Origin: Comamonas terrigena NBRC 13299
GTDB lineage: Bacteria; Pseudomonadota; Gammaproteobacteria; Burkholderiales; Burkholderiaceae_C
Length of the DNA: 64,000 bases
Direction of reading: 5' to 3'
Assembly: GCF_006740045.1 (NCBI RefSeq)
Contig: NZ_AP019749.1
Location: 2,437,001-2,501,000, forward strand
Part shown: positions 1 through 7,881 of the stretch, in pieces
Layout of the letters: every line of letters starts with the position of its first letter
Position numbering within the stretch: position 1 is the stretch's first letter
Translations under genes and position numbers: made by a program
The notes under the pieces: model-generated
Seen by the model: the letters and a program-made list of their open reading frames with translations, nothing else
What the model was told of the DNA's origin: nothing
Database searches by the model: none

Positions 1-167
1 CTCAGCACGCGGGACCAGTAGCCTGCGTCGAAACCGGTTTGCACCCCGACGATGGTGGCGCACATCAGCAACGCCATGATCATGGCCATGTAGAAGGCAA
101 ACACCACGGGGACAAAGCGGCGGTGCAGCTTCCAGCGGGACGGAGTGGGAGAGGAAGACGGTGTCAT
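1..167 (-). CDS. DUF2798 family small membrane protein (partial, N-terminal part)
   Basis: The gene starts with ATG at 165-167 and runs off the left edge, leaving 55 residues. A short basic N-terminus (SRWKLHRRFVP) precedes a hydrophobic helix at about residues 19-38. The pattern of basic lead, helix, then a Thr/Gly turn with TGFDAGY matches the first half of DUF2798 proteins, which are roughly 75-90 residues with two membrane helices. The function of the family is unknown. The paired TTGA-N5-TCAA palindromes just upstream suggest a dedicated repressor, probably encoded beyond the left edge. Confidence 0.7.
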   Translation of the reverse strand, partial: MTPSSSPTPSRWKLHRRFVPVVFAFYMAMIMALLMCATIVGVQTGFDAGYWSRVL

Positions 168-178
168 GCAGATATTGG

Positions 179-228
179 TTGATTTAATCAATCAATTATC
201 GCATTGAAATGTTGACTAAATCAACATT
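179..228. promoter_or_regulatory. Paired palindromic operator-like sites upstream of the DUF2798 gene
   Basis: Two 13-mers share the form TTGA-N5-TCAA: TTGATTTAATCAA at 179-191 and TTGACTAAATCAA at 212-224. The second is the core of a longer perfect inverted repeat at 208-228 (8-bp arms, 5-bp spacer). Centres are 33 bp apart, about three helical turns, so dimers would sit on the same DNA face. The sites lie 12-61 bp upstream of the DUF2798 start codon in an AT-rich patch. Symmetry and size suit a MarR- or TetR-type repressor; the regulator itself is not in the window. Confidence 0.6.
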
Positions 229-294
229 CTGCACAGTTTTTACACCGTAGCAGCCATCCCTCAGCCCTGCCTCATCCCGGCATACCCTCTGCCC

Positions 295-1062
295 TCAGGC
301 CATCACCGGCTCGGTCTGCAAGGCGTCGCAAAACGCCGGCACCTGGCTGACCCAGCCAAAGAACGTCTCCACGTTGTACGCCGTGGCCTGCTGCATGCTG
401 TCGCCCCCCAGCGCATGGGTGGCATCCTCCAGCAGCACGCTGAAGTACTCCAGGTGGAAGGCGTCGCGCAAGGTGGACTCCACGCACACATTGGTGGCAA
501 TGCCGGTCATGAACAAGGTGTTGATGCCCCGCGCACGCAGCACGCTGTCCAGCTGGCTGTGAAAGAAGCCGCTGTAGCGCACCTTGGGCACCACAATGTC
601 TCCGGGCTGGGGCTGCATGCAGTCCATCAGCGCATAGTCCCAGCCTCCCTTGGCCAGGAAGCGGCCCGCCAGCTCGGGCTTTTTGCGCATGGTCTTGAGC
701 GCATTGCTCTTGTACCAGTTGGGCGATCCAGGGCCGCCCGCCTCCACATAGTCGGCGTCCCAGCCGTTTTGCAGAAACACCACCAGCATGCCCGCCGCGC
801 GCGCGGCGCTGATGGCCTGCAGGATCTTGTCGGCCGCGGCCTGCGCGCCGGCCACGCTGAAGCCGGCCTGGTCGACATAGCCGCCCACCGAGGCATAGGC
901 GTTCTGCATGTCCACCACGATCAGCGCGGACTGCGCCGCCGCAAACGCCACCGGCTCCGGCCGCGCCGGCACCACACACGGCGCCGGGCTGCCGGCGGCG
1001 CGCGGAGCGCCCACCGGGGTAGTGGAAGTCAAAGTCACATGCTGAAGGGTCATGGCAGGCAT
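295..1062 (-). CDS. rutB: RutB-type ureidoacrylate amidohydrolase (isochorismatase superfamily)
   Basis: A 255-residue cysteine hydrolase of the isochorismatase fold. It has the catalytic triad expected of the superfamily: Asp51 in VVDMQNAY, Lys160 in [11 protein letters not shown] and Cys193 in [14 protein letters not shown]. Segments such as [32 protein letters not shown] and [13 protein letters not shown] are characteristic of RutB rather than nicotinamidase or isochorismatase. RutB hydrolyses ureidoacrylate in the Rut pathway for pyrimidine-ring nitrogen. It has an N-terminal extension of about 20 residues compared with the E. coli protein. Start at 1060-1062; a second ATG lies three codons in. 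No rutA or other rut gene flanks it, so the physiological substrate is uncertain. Confidence 0.8.
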   Translation of the reverse strand: MPAMTLQHVTLTSTTPVGAPRAAGSPAPCVVPARPEPVAFAAAQSALIVVDMQNAYASVGGYVDQAGFSVAGAQAAADKILQAISAARAAGMLVVFLQNGWDADYVEAGGPGSPNWYKSNALKTMRKKPELAGRFLAKGGWDYALMDCMQPQPGDIVVPKVRYSGFFHSQLDSVLRARGINTLFMTGIATNVCVESTLRDAFHLEYFSVLLEDATHALGGDSMQQATAYNVETFFGWVSQVPAFCDALQTEPVMA

Positions 1063-1470
1063 TCACAAAGTGGAGGGAGAGATCAGCCTGCGCCGCTGCG
1101 GCCCAGGCCCCACCCTGTGCATTGCACAAAACATACCTGCGGAGGCACACGCCCACGGTGCCCCGCCACCGGCTGCGTCACCTGCAGGACAGCGATGGCA
1201 CTTCCATCCAACCCGCCTCACATCCTTCATTGGCAGGCACAAATTGCTATCCAATCAGGAGCATCCGACTAGATACAAGGAAAAACGTCAGCGGATACCA
1301 GACCTGCACCGCACAAGGCCCCGCCGGCTTGCCACACGCCGCGCCCCGGCGGCTGCGGGATTTCCACGAGGCCCAACTCCCCAAAACGGTGCATTGGCGT
1401 GCCAACAATGGCGGGTCCTGCTGCATGGCAGGCGCATTACAAGCCTTTCCCCTCTCGGAGACACACCCCT
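1063..1470. other. Gene-free divergent intergenic region between rutB-like gene and asparaginase
   Basis: This 408-bp stretch separates the divergent rutB-like and asparaginase genes and must hold both promoters. Open frames here are short and lack family resemblance. I could not pick a convincing -35/-10 pair; a Shine-Dalgarno-like GGAG at 1457-1460 serves the asparaginase start. Confidence 0.5.
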
Positions 1471-2535
1471 ATGCAACGCTTTCGCCCCACTGCCATGGCC
1501 CTCGCCGTGGCGCTGTCCACCACCTTGCTGGCCGGCAACGTCCTGGCCCAGGCCAAACCCACGGTGCAGTTCATTGCCACCGGCGGCACCATCGCCATGA
1601 AGATCGACCCGGTCAAGAATGCACCGGTGCCGGCCATTTCCGGCGACGACCTGCTGGCCACCGTGCCCGATGTGGGCAAGTACGCCCAGATCCAGGTGAA
1701 CAACCTCTCCAATGTCCCGTCGGACTATATGGACCCGGCGCGCTGGGTGCAGCTCAGCGCCGCCGTCCAGGCCGCGCTGGCCCGGCCCGAGGTGGCGGGC
1801 GTGATCGTCTCCCACGGCACCGACACGCTGGAGGAAACCGCCTTCTGGCTGGACCTGACCGTGCAGTCGCCCAAGCCCGTCGTGCTGATCGGTGCCCAGC
1901 GCAACGCCTCGGTGTCGGACTTTGACGGCCCGCGCAACCTGCTCAACGCCGTGCGCATTGCCGTCGACCCGCAGTCCCAGAACAAGGGCGCGATGCTGGC
2001 CATGAACAACCAGATCAACGCCGCACGCTATGTGACCAAGACGCACACCGCCAATGTGGACACCTTCCGCTCCGGCGAATACGGCTTTCTGGGCGAGGTC
2101 TACCCCGACCGCGTGATCTACGGCAGCGCCCCCGTGCGCCGCCAGCACATCGCCATCCAGGCCCAGACCATGCCCGACGTGGAAATCTTCCCCATGTACG
2201 GCGGCGCCAACGGTGAGGCGCTGCGCCAGGCCGTGGACCGGGGCGTCAAAGGCATCGTCATCGACGCGCTGGGCATGGGCAATATGAACGTGCCCATGCT
2301 GAACGCCGCCAAATACGCCATCGGCAAAGGCGTGCCCGTGGTGGTCACCACCCGCGTGCACAACGGCCGCGTGATGCCCAGCTATGGTTTTGAAGGCGGC
2401 GGCAAAACCTCCTTCGACGCCGGCGCCGTCATGGCCGGCGACCTCAAGGCCCCCAAGGCGCGCATTCTGCTGATGCTGGCCCTGCAATCCGGCCAGGCAC
2501 AGCGCGAACAGCTGCAGGCGCTGTTCGACAAGTAA
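1471..2535 (+). CDS. ansB: Periplasmic type II L-asparaginase
   Basis: A 354-residue asparaginase/glutaminase-family protein that hydrolyses Asn (and usually Gln) to the acid and ammonia. The start at 1471 follows a GGAG at 1457-1460 and gives a standard Sec signal peptide ending near AGNVLAQA (about residue 28). Both active-site threonine signatures are present: IATGGTIAMK near residue 35 and SHGTDTLEETAF near 115. The lysine of the second triad is in YVTKTHTANVDTF. Length and export signal indicate the high-affinity periplasmic type rather than the cytoplasmic type I. It stands alone, convergent with the M20 hydrolase gene and separated from it by a terminator. An earlier in-frame ATG at 1399 is rejected because it would bury the signal peptide. 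Confidence 0.92.
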   Translation: MQRFRPTAMALAVALSTTLLAGNVLAQAKPTVQFIATGGTIAMKIDPVKNAPVPAISGDDLLATVPDVGKYAQIQVNNLSNVPSDYMDPARWVQLSAAVQAALARPEVAGVIVSHGTDTLEETAFWLDLTVQSPKPVVLIGAQRNASVSDFDGPRNLLNAVRIAVDPQSQNKGAMLAMNNQINAARYVTKTHTANVDTFRSGEYGFLGEVYPDRVIYGSAPVRRQHIAIQAQTMPDVEIFPMYGGANGEALRQAVDRGVKGIVIDALGMGNMNVPMLNAAKYAIGKGVPVVVTTRVHNGRVMPSYGFEGGGKTSFDAGAVMAGDLKAPKARILLMLALQSGQAQREQLQALFDK

Positions 2536-2553
2536 GCCCCACACACGGCCATG

Positions 2554-2586
2554 AAAAAAGCCAGCGCAGTGCGCTGGCTTTTTTTG
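2554..2586. terminator. Bidirectional intrinsic terminator
   Basis: A strong hairpin with arms AGCCAGCGCA and its complement around a 2-base turn is flanked by a run of A on the left and a run of T on the right. It therefore can terminate both the asparaginase transcript (+) and the M20 hydrolase transcript (-). Confidence 0.9.
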
Positions 2587-2656
2587 AAGGTGCAGGGTTG
2601 TGCGGAAGGCCGCTATCACAGCCGTTCTGCAGCTCTGCTGCCCTGCCGCCTTGCGG

Positions 2657-3844
2657 TCAGACCGCGGCGGACGCCTGGGGCAGCTTGCCGTCGCGCAGCA
2701 GCGCACCCACCAGCTCCACCCAGTAGCGCACGCCCAGCGGCAGATTCGCGTCGTTGAAGTCGTACTTGGGGTTGTGCAGCGAGGCACTGTCTTCCCCATT
2801 GCCCAGCCAGATGTAGACACCGGGGCATTCCTGGGCCATGAAGGAGAAATCTTCCGAAGCCATGCTGGGCACCATGTCGCGGCGCACCTTGCCATCGCCC
2901 AGCACACTGTTCAGCACCTCGGCACAGACCTCGGCGTGCTGCGGGTTGTTGATGGTGGCCGGGTAGCTCACGCGGTAATCCAGCTTTGCTTCCAGCCCGT
3001 GCAGCACGCAGGTCGCGTTGATGGCGTCGCGAAAACGCTGCTCGATGCGCGCACGCTGGGCCATGTCAAAGCAGCGCACGGTGCCGCGCAGCTTGATGGC
3101 TTCGGGCATCACGTTGTAGGTGTCGCCCGCGTTGAAGCTGGTCACGCTCAGCACGGCGGGCTTGTGCACCTCCTGCTCGCGGGCAATCAGCGCCGGCAGC
3201 TGGGTCACCAGCTGGCAGGCGGCCAGCAGCGCATCCTTGCCCAGGTGGGGCATGGCGGCGTGGCAGCCTTTGCCAATCAGCGTCAGGTCAAAAATGTCGA
3301 ACGCCGCCATCACGGCCGTGCTGTGGACCGCCGCCGTGCCCACCGGCAGCCCCGGCCAGTTGTGCATGCTGTAGACGGCTTCCATGGGAAAGCGCTGGAA
3401 CAGGCCGTCCGCAATCATGGCGCGGGCGCCGCCTTCGTTTTCTTCCGCAGGCTGGAAGATGAAGTGCACGGTACCAGCAAAGTCCGGGTGGGCCGCCAGC
3501 GTCTTGGCCGCGCCCAGCAGCATGCTGGTGTGGCCGTCGTGGCCACAGGCGTGCATGCGGCCGGTGTGCTGCGAGGCATGCTCGCAGGTGTTCAGCTCGG
3601 TCACATGCAGCGCGTCCATATCGGCCCGCAGGCCGATGGACGGGCCCGCACCCAGCGCGCCCTGCAGCACGGCCACCACGCCGGTGCCGGCCAGGCCGGT
3701 GTGCACTTCCAGCCCGAAGCTGGTCAGCAGCTCGGCCACGCGGGCACTGGTGCGGTGCTCCTGGAAGGCGGTTTCCGGGTGGCGGTGAAAATCATGGCGC
3801 CAGGCTTGCAGCTCTTGCTGACCCGGCCATTGAATGGTTTGCAT
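2657..3844 (-). CDS. M20 family amidohydrolase (hippuricase / N-acyl-amino acid hydrolase type)
   Basis: A 395-residue zinc peptidase-like amidohydrolase of the M20D type. Visible landmarks are the RADMDAL strand at about 73-79, the metal-binding MHACGHDGHTSM at about 98-108, the Glu pair in QPAEENEGGARAM at about 131-143, a His in SMHNWPG near 160, and MASEDFSFM near the C-terminus. Family members cleave N-acyl or aminobenzoyl groups from amino acids, in the cytoplasm. It is encoded 18 bp downstream of the DUF3100 membrane protein gene on the same strand, so the two are almost certainly co-transcribed, with a divergent LysR regulator. The exact substrate (hippurate, N-acetyl-amino acid, indole-acetyl conjugate and so on) cannot be told from sequence. 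Confidence 0.88.
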   Translation of the reverse strand: MQTIQWPGQQELQAWRHDFHRHPETAFQEHRTSARVAELLTSFGLEVHTGLAGTGVVAVLQGALGAGPSIGLRADMDALHVTELNTCEHASQHTGRMHACGHDGHTSMLLGAAKTLAAHPDFAGTVHFIFQPAEENEGGARAMIADGLFQRFPMEAVYSMHNWPGLPVGTAAVHSTAVMAAFDIFDLTLIGKGCHAAMPHLGKDALLAACQLVTQLPALIAREQEVHKPAVLSVTSFNAGDTYNVMPEAIKLRGTVRCFDMAQRARIEQRFRDAINATCVLHGLEAKLDYRVSYPATINNPQHAEVCAEVLNSVLGDGKVRRDMVPSMASEDFSFMAQECPGVYIWLGNGEDSASLHNPKYDFNDANLPLGVRYWVELVGALLRDGKLPQASAAV

Positions 3845-3862
3845 GCTCTGCTCCGGTGGTGC

Positions 3863-5206
3863 TTACAGCGTGTGCACAAAGGTCTGCGCGATCATCGTCG
3901 CGGCCAGGAACACGCCGGCATTGGCCAGCAGCGACACCACCACAATGCGCCAGCCCAGGCGGCGGAAAGCCGGAATGTCCTTGGCCAGCGACAGGCCGGC
4001 GAAGGTCAGCATCGGGGTGATCATGGCCAGGAAGTTGATCTTGCCGGTCAGTGCGGCCACTTCGGCCGCATACGGCGTGTGGGGGAAGGTCAGCGCCATG
4101 GCGATGAACGAGATCCAGCACACGGCAGGCAGCTTGCGCTTGGTGCCTACATAGATCAGGTCGCCCACCAGCACCGCCACGATGATGATGACCACGCCCG
4201 GCAGCGCATCCAGCACGGGAATACCGTAGCCGATGCGGTTGCCGATCAGCACCATCGCGCCCACCAGCACCCACGAAGCCAGGCGCATGCCCAGGCCCAG
4301 CACGGGACCGTGCACCACTTCTTCCTCGGCATCGTCTGCGGCGGCCTTGGCTTCTTCCACGGCCACAGCCTTGCGGTTGCGGCCCAGCAGCGGCTCCAGC
4401 ACGCGGTAGGCGTACACGGCCACGGGCAGCGAGATGAACAGCGTCAGGTAGGTGCCCACCGTGGTGGCAATCAGGTTGGCGGCAGCGGCAAAGGTGGCGA
4501 TCTGGTCGCTCATCTCGGGGTGCTGTGCGGCAATGGCACCCACGGCAGCGGCCGTCATCGAACCCGAACCCACGCCCGCGCCCATGCCCAGGGCCAGCGG
4601 ATGGAAGATGTTCAGGCTGGAGACAAAGCCCGCCAGCAGCGAAATGAAGATCGCACCAATCAGCGTGCCGGTGATGTACTCGGCCAGCACACCGCGGCCT
4701 TCGGGCGAATCCATGCCGAAACGCTCGCCGATGATGGCCAGACCCGGCTCACGGCCGATGGAGAACGTGGCGCCCACCGCCTCGCGCTTGATGCCCAGCA
4801 GCAGCGCCACCGGCATGCCCAAGGCAATGCAGCCCACCAGATTGCCCAGCTCCTGCAGCACCAGACCCCAGCCCACCTGGGCCAGCTGCGGCAGCGAACC
4901 GCCCACCAGCAGACCCAGCTTGGCGATGAACAGGAACAGCGCCGACGACAGAATCGCCGCCGACAGATGCTGGCTGTGCAGGCTGACCTGCAGCGGAGCC
5001 GGCATGCGCTTGCGCAGCAGGCCCAGCACCAGGCCGATCAGCAGCGCCCAGATCATCGGCAGCAGCACCACCTTGCCCACGCCCAGGGCAATGGGCAGAG
5101 GCCCCAGCCATTCGGACAAGGCCGCAATCACCAGCGCCAGCAAAAAAATCTGCACCACGCTGCCCATGTTCATTGCTGCCTTGGCTGGCCGCATCGCTGT
5201 ACTCAT
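3863..5206 (-). CDS. DUF3100 domain integral membrane protein, putative transporter
   Basis: A 447-residue polytopic membrane protein with about ten or more hydrophobic segments and a charged cytoplasmic loop near the middle (around KAVAVEEAKAAADDAEEE). The conserved block around FSIGREPGLAIIGERFG and the length match the uncharacterised DUF3100 family. The start at 5204-5206 (MSTAMRPAKAAM) is chosen because the longer frame upstream covers the AT-rich promoter region. Being first in a two-gene operon with an M20 amidohydrolase suggests it imports that enzyme's substrate. This is inference from context; I know of no characterised member. Confidence 0.8.
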   Translation of the reverse strand: MSTAMRPAKAAMNMGSVVQIFLLALVIAALSEWLGPLPIALGVGKVVLLPMIWALLIGLVLGLLRKRMPAPLQVSLHSQHLSAAILSSALFLFIAKLGLLVGGSLPQLAQVGWGLVLQELGNLVGCIALGMPVALLLGIKREAVGATFSIGREPGLAIIGERFGMDSPEGRGVLAEYITGTLIGAIFISLLAGFVSSLNIFHPLALGMGAGVGSGSMTAAAVGAIAAQHPEMSDQIATFAAAANLIATTVGTYLTLFISLPVAVYAYRVLEPLLGRNRKAVAVEEAKAAADDAEEEVVHGPVLGLGMRLASWVLVGAMVLIGNRIGYGIPVLDALPGVVIIIVAVLVGDLIYVGTKRKLPAVCWISFIAMALTFPHTPYAAEVAALTGKINFLAMITPMLTFAGLSLAKDIPAFRRLGWRIVVVSLLANAGVFLAATMIAQTFVHTL

Positions 5207-5313
5207 CAATGTCTTTCTCTGCGCTGCAGCCCACGTTGTGCCGCGCAATGGATGGCTCGAAATGGCAGACCCAGCCGGCACCCCAGCCCCTGCCCATACG
5301 GGCGCCGAATATA

Positions 5314-5363
5314 GCAATGCGTTTATTGCATGTGGTTTTGTTTTCTGTTCTAAAAAAAAGAAC
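5314..5363. promoter_or_regulatory. LysR-type operator candidates in the DUF3100/LysR divergent promoter
   Basis: Two inverted repeats lie in the AT-rich spacer between the divergent genes. One is GCAAT-N6-ATTGC at 5314-5329. The other is GTTCT-N7-AGAAC at 5347-5363, built around an A-tract, which also fits the T-N11-A rule of LysR boxes. Position between a LysR gene and its divergent target is the classical arrangement. Confidence 0.5.
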
Positions 5364-5405
5364 ATTAGTATTACCACGCATCAATCTACGCCCCTGGTGA
5401 CCTCC

Positions 5406-6320
5406 ATGCAAGCCTTCCAAGACTCCCGCGCACGCTATCTTTTTGAAGCGGTTTCCTGTGGCTCCGTGCGCGCTGCAGCCGAAAAACTGGGCATCGTGCC
5501 CTCGGCCGTCAGCCGCCAGGTCAGCCTGCTGGAAGAAGAACTGGGCCTGGCACTGCTGGAGCGCCACCGCACCGGCGTGGTCCCCACCGAGGCCGGCCAG
5601 CTCATCCTGGACTACCACCGCCAGCAGACCGCCCACCAGCACGACATGCTGGCCAAGGTGGATGCGCTGCGCGGCCTGCACAGCGGCAGTGTCAGCGTGG
5701 TCAGCGGAGAAGGCTTTGCCCAGGAGCTGATCGACGGGCCGATCCGCCAGTTCCGCCTGCAGCACCCGGGGGTCAGCGTGTCGCTGGAAATCTACGGCAC
5801 CACCGAAATCATGCGCCGCGTGCGCGAAGACGAGGCCGAAATCGGCCTCGTCTACTACCCGCCGGCCGACAGCCACATCACCGCCCGCGGCGCCGCGCGC
5901 CAGCCCATGCACGCCATCGTCCACCCCCAGCACCCGCTGGCCGATGCGCCGCACACCACGCTGCAGGCGCTGACGCAGTGGCCCATCGCCCTGCTCCAGG
6001 GCGTATACGGCATCCGCCAGCTGGTGGAATACGCCGAGCAGGCGGACAAGATCCGCCTCTCCCCCGCCCTGACCAGCAACCTGATCAGCGTGCTGATCAG
6101 CTTTGTCGCCACCAACCAGGGCGTGACCCTGCTGCCGCCTTGCGCCATCACCACCGAACTGGCCCAGGGCCGCGTGCGCGCCGTGGCGGTGAACAGCACC
6201 CCGTTCCAGCAGGCCGAGATGCAGCTCATCACCCGCACCGGCCGCTATCTGTCACCGTCCGCCAACCGCTTTCTGCAGTACTGCATGCAGGGCATGCAGG
6301 CGTTCCACACGGGCGAATAA
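5406..6320 (+). CDS. LysR family transcriptional regulator
   Basis: A 304-residue LysR-type regulator. The N-terminal winged helix-turn-helix spans about residues 5-62 (SVRAAAEKLGIVPSAVSRQV, then EEELGLALLERHRTGV). The effector-binding domain occupies about 90-295, with VVSGEGFAQELIDG at its start and VTLLPPCAIT near the end. The start at 5406 is preferred over the much longer open frame to the left, which is antisense to the DUF3100 gene. Transcribed away from the DUF3100-M20 operon, it is the likely regulator of that operon and of itself. Confidence 0.9.
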   Translation: MQAFQDSRARYLFEAVSCGSVRAAAEKLGIVPSAVSRQVSLLEEELGLALLERHRTGVVPTEAGQLILDYHRQQTAHQHDMLAKVDALRGLHSGSVSVVSGEGFAQELIDGPIRQFRLQHPGVSVSLEIYGTTEIMRRVREDEAEIGLVYYPPADSHITARGAARQPMHAIVHPQHPLADAPHTTLQALTQWPIALLQGVYGIRQLVEYAEQADKIRLSPALTSNLISVLISFVATNQGVTLLPPCAITTELAQGRVRAVAVNSTPFQQAEMQLITRTGRYLSPSANRFLQYCMQGMQAFHTGE

Positions 6321-6433
6321 AGTACGTACGCCCGTATCGAAAAAGCCAGCGATGGCAGCGCGTGGCCAGGGCCACCAACCATTGGCCACCGCGGTCCGCC
6401 AACCGCCATTCACCGCTCGCCGTCTCCATGGCA

Positions 6434-6466
6434 CAAAAAAAGGCCAGGCTGACAAGCCTGGCCTTA
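6434..6466 (-). terminator. Intrinsic terminator of the OYE-family gene
   Basis: Arms AAGGCCAGGCT and AGCCTGGCCTT pair around a short loop. Read on the minus strand the hairpin is followed by a run of T, placing it about 75 bp downstream of the flavin oxidoreductase stop codon. On the plus strand there is no T-run, so it is mainly a minus-strand terminator. Confidence 0.85.
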
Positions 6467-6539
6467 GATGGTCACCGCACCGCTGCACTGTGGGCCGCCG
6501 GGTGAAGCGGCGCCGGGCGTGCAGCAGTTGTGATCTGCC

Positions 6540-7613
6540 TCAGTCTGCGGTGCAGGCTTCCAGCGCCGGGTAGTCGTTGTACCCCGTGGCGTCGGGGCTG
6601 TAGATGGTCGAGGCGTTCAGCGCATTCAGCGGCGCGCTCTGGGCAAAGCGGGCCGGCAGATCCGGGTTGGCAATGAAGGTGCGGCCAAAGGCCACGGCAT
6701 CGGCCGCGCCGCTGGCCAGCACGGCTTCGGCCTGCTGCTGGGTGAAGCCGTCATTGGCAATGAACGTGCCCTTGAAGACCTTGCGCATGTGCTGGCCGAT
6801 GGGCAGCACGCCGTCCTTGAGCTCTTCGCGCGAGAAGATGAAGCCCAGCTTGCGCGCCGCAATCTGTTCGGCCACATAGGTGAACAGCGCCACGGGGTCG
6901 CTGTCGCGCATGCTGTGCGTGTTGCTCATGGGGTTCAGGTGCACGCCAATGCGTTCGGCCGGCCATTCCTGGGCCAGCGCATCCAGCGTCTCCAGCAGAA
7001 AGCGTGCGCGGTTTTCAATGCTGCCGCCGTACTGGTCGGTACGCTGGTTGCTGCCGTCGTGCAGGAACTGGTCGAACAGATAGCCGTTGGCGGCATGCAC
7101 TTCGATGAAGTCAAAACCGGCCGCCTTGGCGTTGCGCGCGGCCTGCACAAAGTTCTGCACAATGCCGGCGATCTCGGCCGTCTCCAGCGCGCGCGGCACC
7201 GCATAGGGGCGCTTGGGGCGCAGCACATTCACCTCGCCTTCGGCGGCAATGGCGCTGGGGGCCACGGGCAGCTGGCCATCCAGCAGCTCGGGGTCCGAAA
7301 TACGGCCCACATGCCACAGCTGCAGTGCAATCTTGCCGCCTTCGGCGTGCACGGCCTCGGTCACCTGCTTCCAGCCCGCCACCTGCGCGTCCGACCAGAT
7401 GCCCGGCGTATTGGGATAGCCCACGCCCATCGGCGTGACCGATGTGGCTTCCGTCAGGATCAGCCCCGCGCCTGCACGCTGGCGGTAGTGCGTCGCCTGC
7501 AGTGCACCCGGCGCACGGCCGTCAAAGGCACGCATGCGCGTCAGCGGGGCCATCACCACGCGGTTGGACAGGGTGACGGAGCCAATGTGGAAAGGAGTCT
7601 GGAGTGAGGTCAT
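6540..7613 (-). CDS. NADH:flavin oxidoreductase, Old Yellow Enzyme family (alkene/nitroester reductase)
   Basis: A 357-residue FMN-dependent TIM-barrel ene-reductase. Typical OYE features are MAPLTRMRA at about 19-27, EATSVTPMGVGYPNTPGIW, the substrate-binding QLWHVGR, FIEVHAANGYLFDQFLHDG, NQRTDQYGGSIENRARF and the C-terminal FMN phosphate site with GAADAVAFGRTFIANPDL. It resembles NemA/XenB-like proteins that reduce activated alkenes, quinones or nitro compounds with NAD(P)H. The start MTSLQTPFHIGS at 7611-7613 fits family N-termini; the upstream extension does not. It lies downstream of the GntP permease gene on the same strand but 268 bp away with hairpins between, so it is probably separately transcribed. 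Confidence 0.9.
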   Translation of the reverse strand: MTSLQTPFHIGSVTLSNRVVMAPLTRMRAFDGRAPGALQATHYRQRAGAGLILTEATSVTPMGVGYPNTPGIWSDAQVAGWKQVTEAVHAEGGKIALQLWHVGRISDPELLDGQLPVAPSAIAAEGEVNVLRPKRPYAVPRALETAEIAGIVQNFVQAARNAKAAGFDFIEVHAANGYLFDQFLHDGSNQRTDQYGGSIENRARFLLETLDALAQEWPAERIGVHLNPMSNTHSMRDSDPVALFTYVAEQIAARKLGFIFSREELKDGVLPIGQHMRKVFKGTFIANDGFTQQQAEAVLASGAADAVAFGRTFIANPDLPARFAQSAPLNALNASTIYSPDATGYNDYPALEACTAD

Positions 7614-7659
7614 AAGAGCCAATCGAAAGAGGATGTCCGCCCGGCCGCAGCCAGGGAAT

Positions 7660-7699
7660 GCATGCCAGCGGCATGCCCGGTCCGCACAGCCGGACCGGG
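7660..7699. repeat. Tandem perfect hairpins between permease and OYE genes
   Basis: Two abutting perfect inverted repeats: GCATGCC-agc-GGCATGC at 7660-7676 and CCCGGTCCG with its complement at 7676-7684 / 7691-7699 (6-base loop). Neither has a T-run on either strand, so they look like mRNA 3'-end stabilisers, weak attenuators or a protein-binding site rather than standard intrinsic terminators. Confidence 0.5.
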
Positions 7700-7881
7700 G
7701 GGACATGCGGGCCGGTTTGCTGCATTGCAATAGGCGCGAACGGTTTTTCTGCAGCTTTCGTTCTTTCGCCCTGTACGCCCCGCCCGACGCTCCCCTCTGT
7801 CCACCCTCCTGCCCTCTACGGCACCGAAAGCACTCCGGGCAGCAACCGCCTTGGCAGGCAGCGTCCCGGCATGGCACGAGC

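Noticed and set aside
4452-5405. Upstream extension of the LysR gene frame
   Set aside because: The extra residues are antisense to the DUF3100 gene and the helix-turn-helix starts right after 5406.
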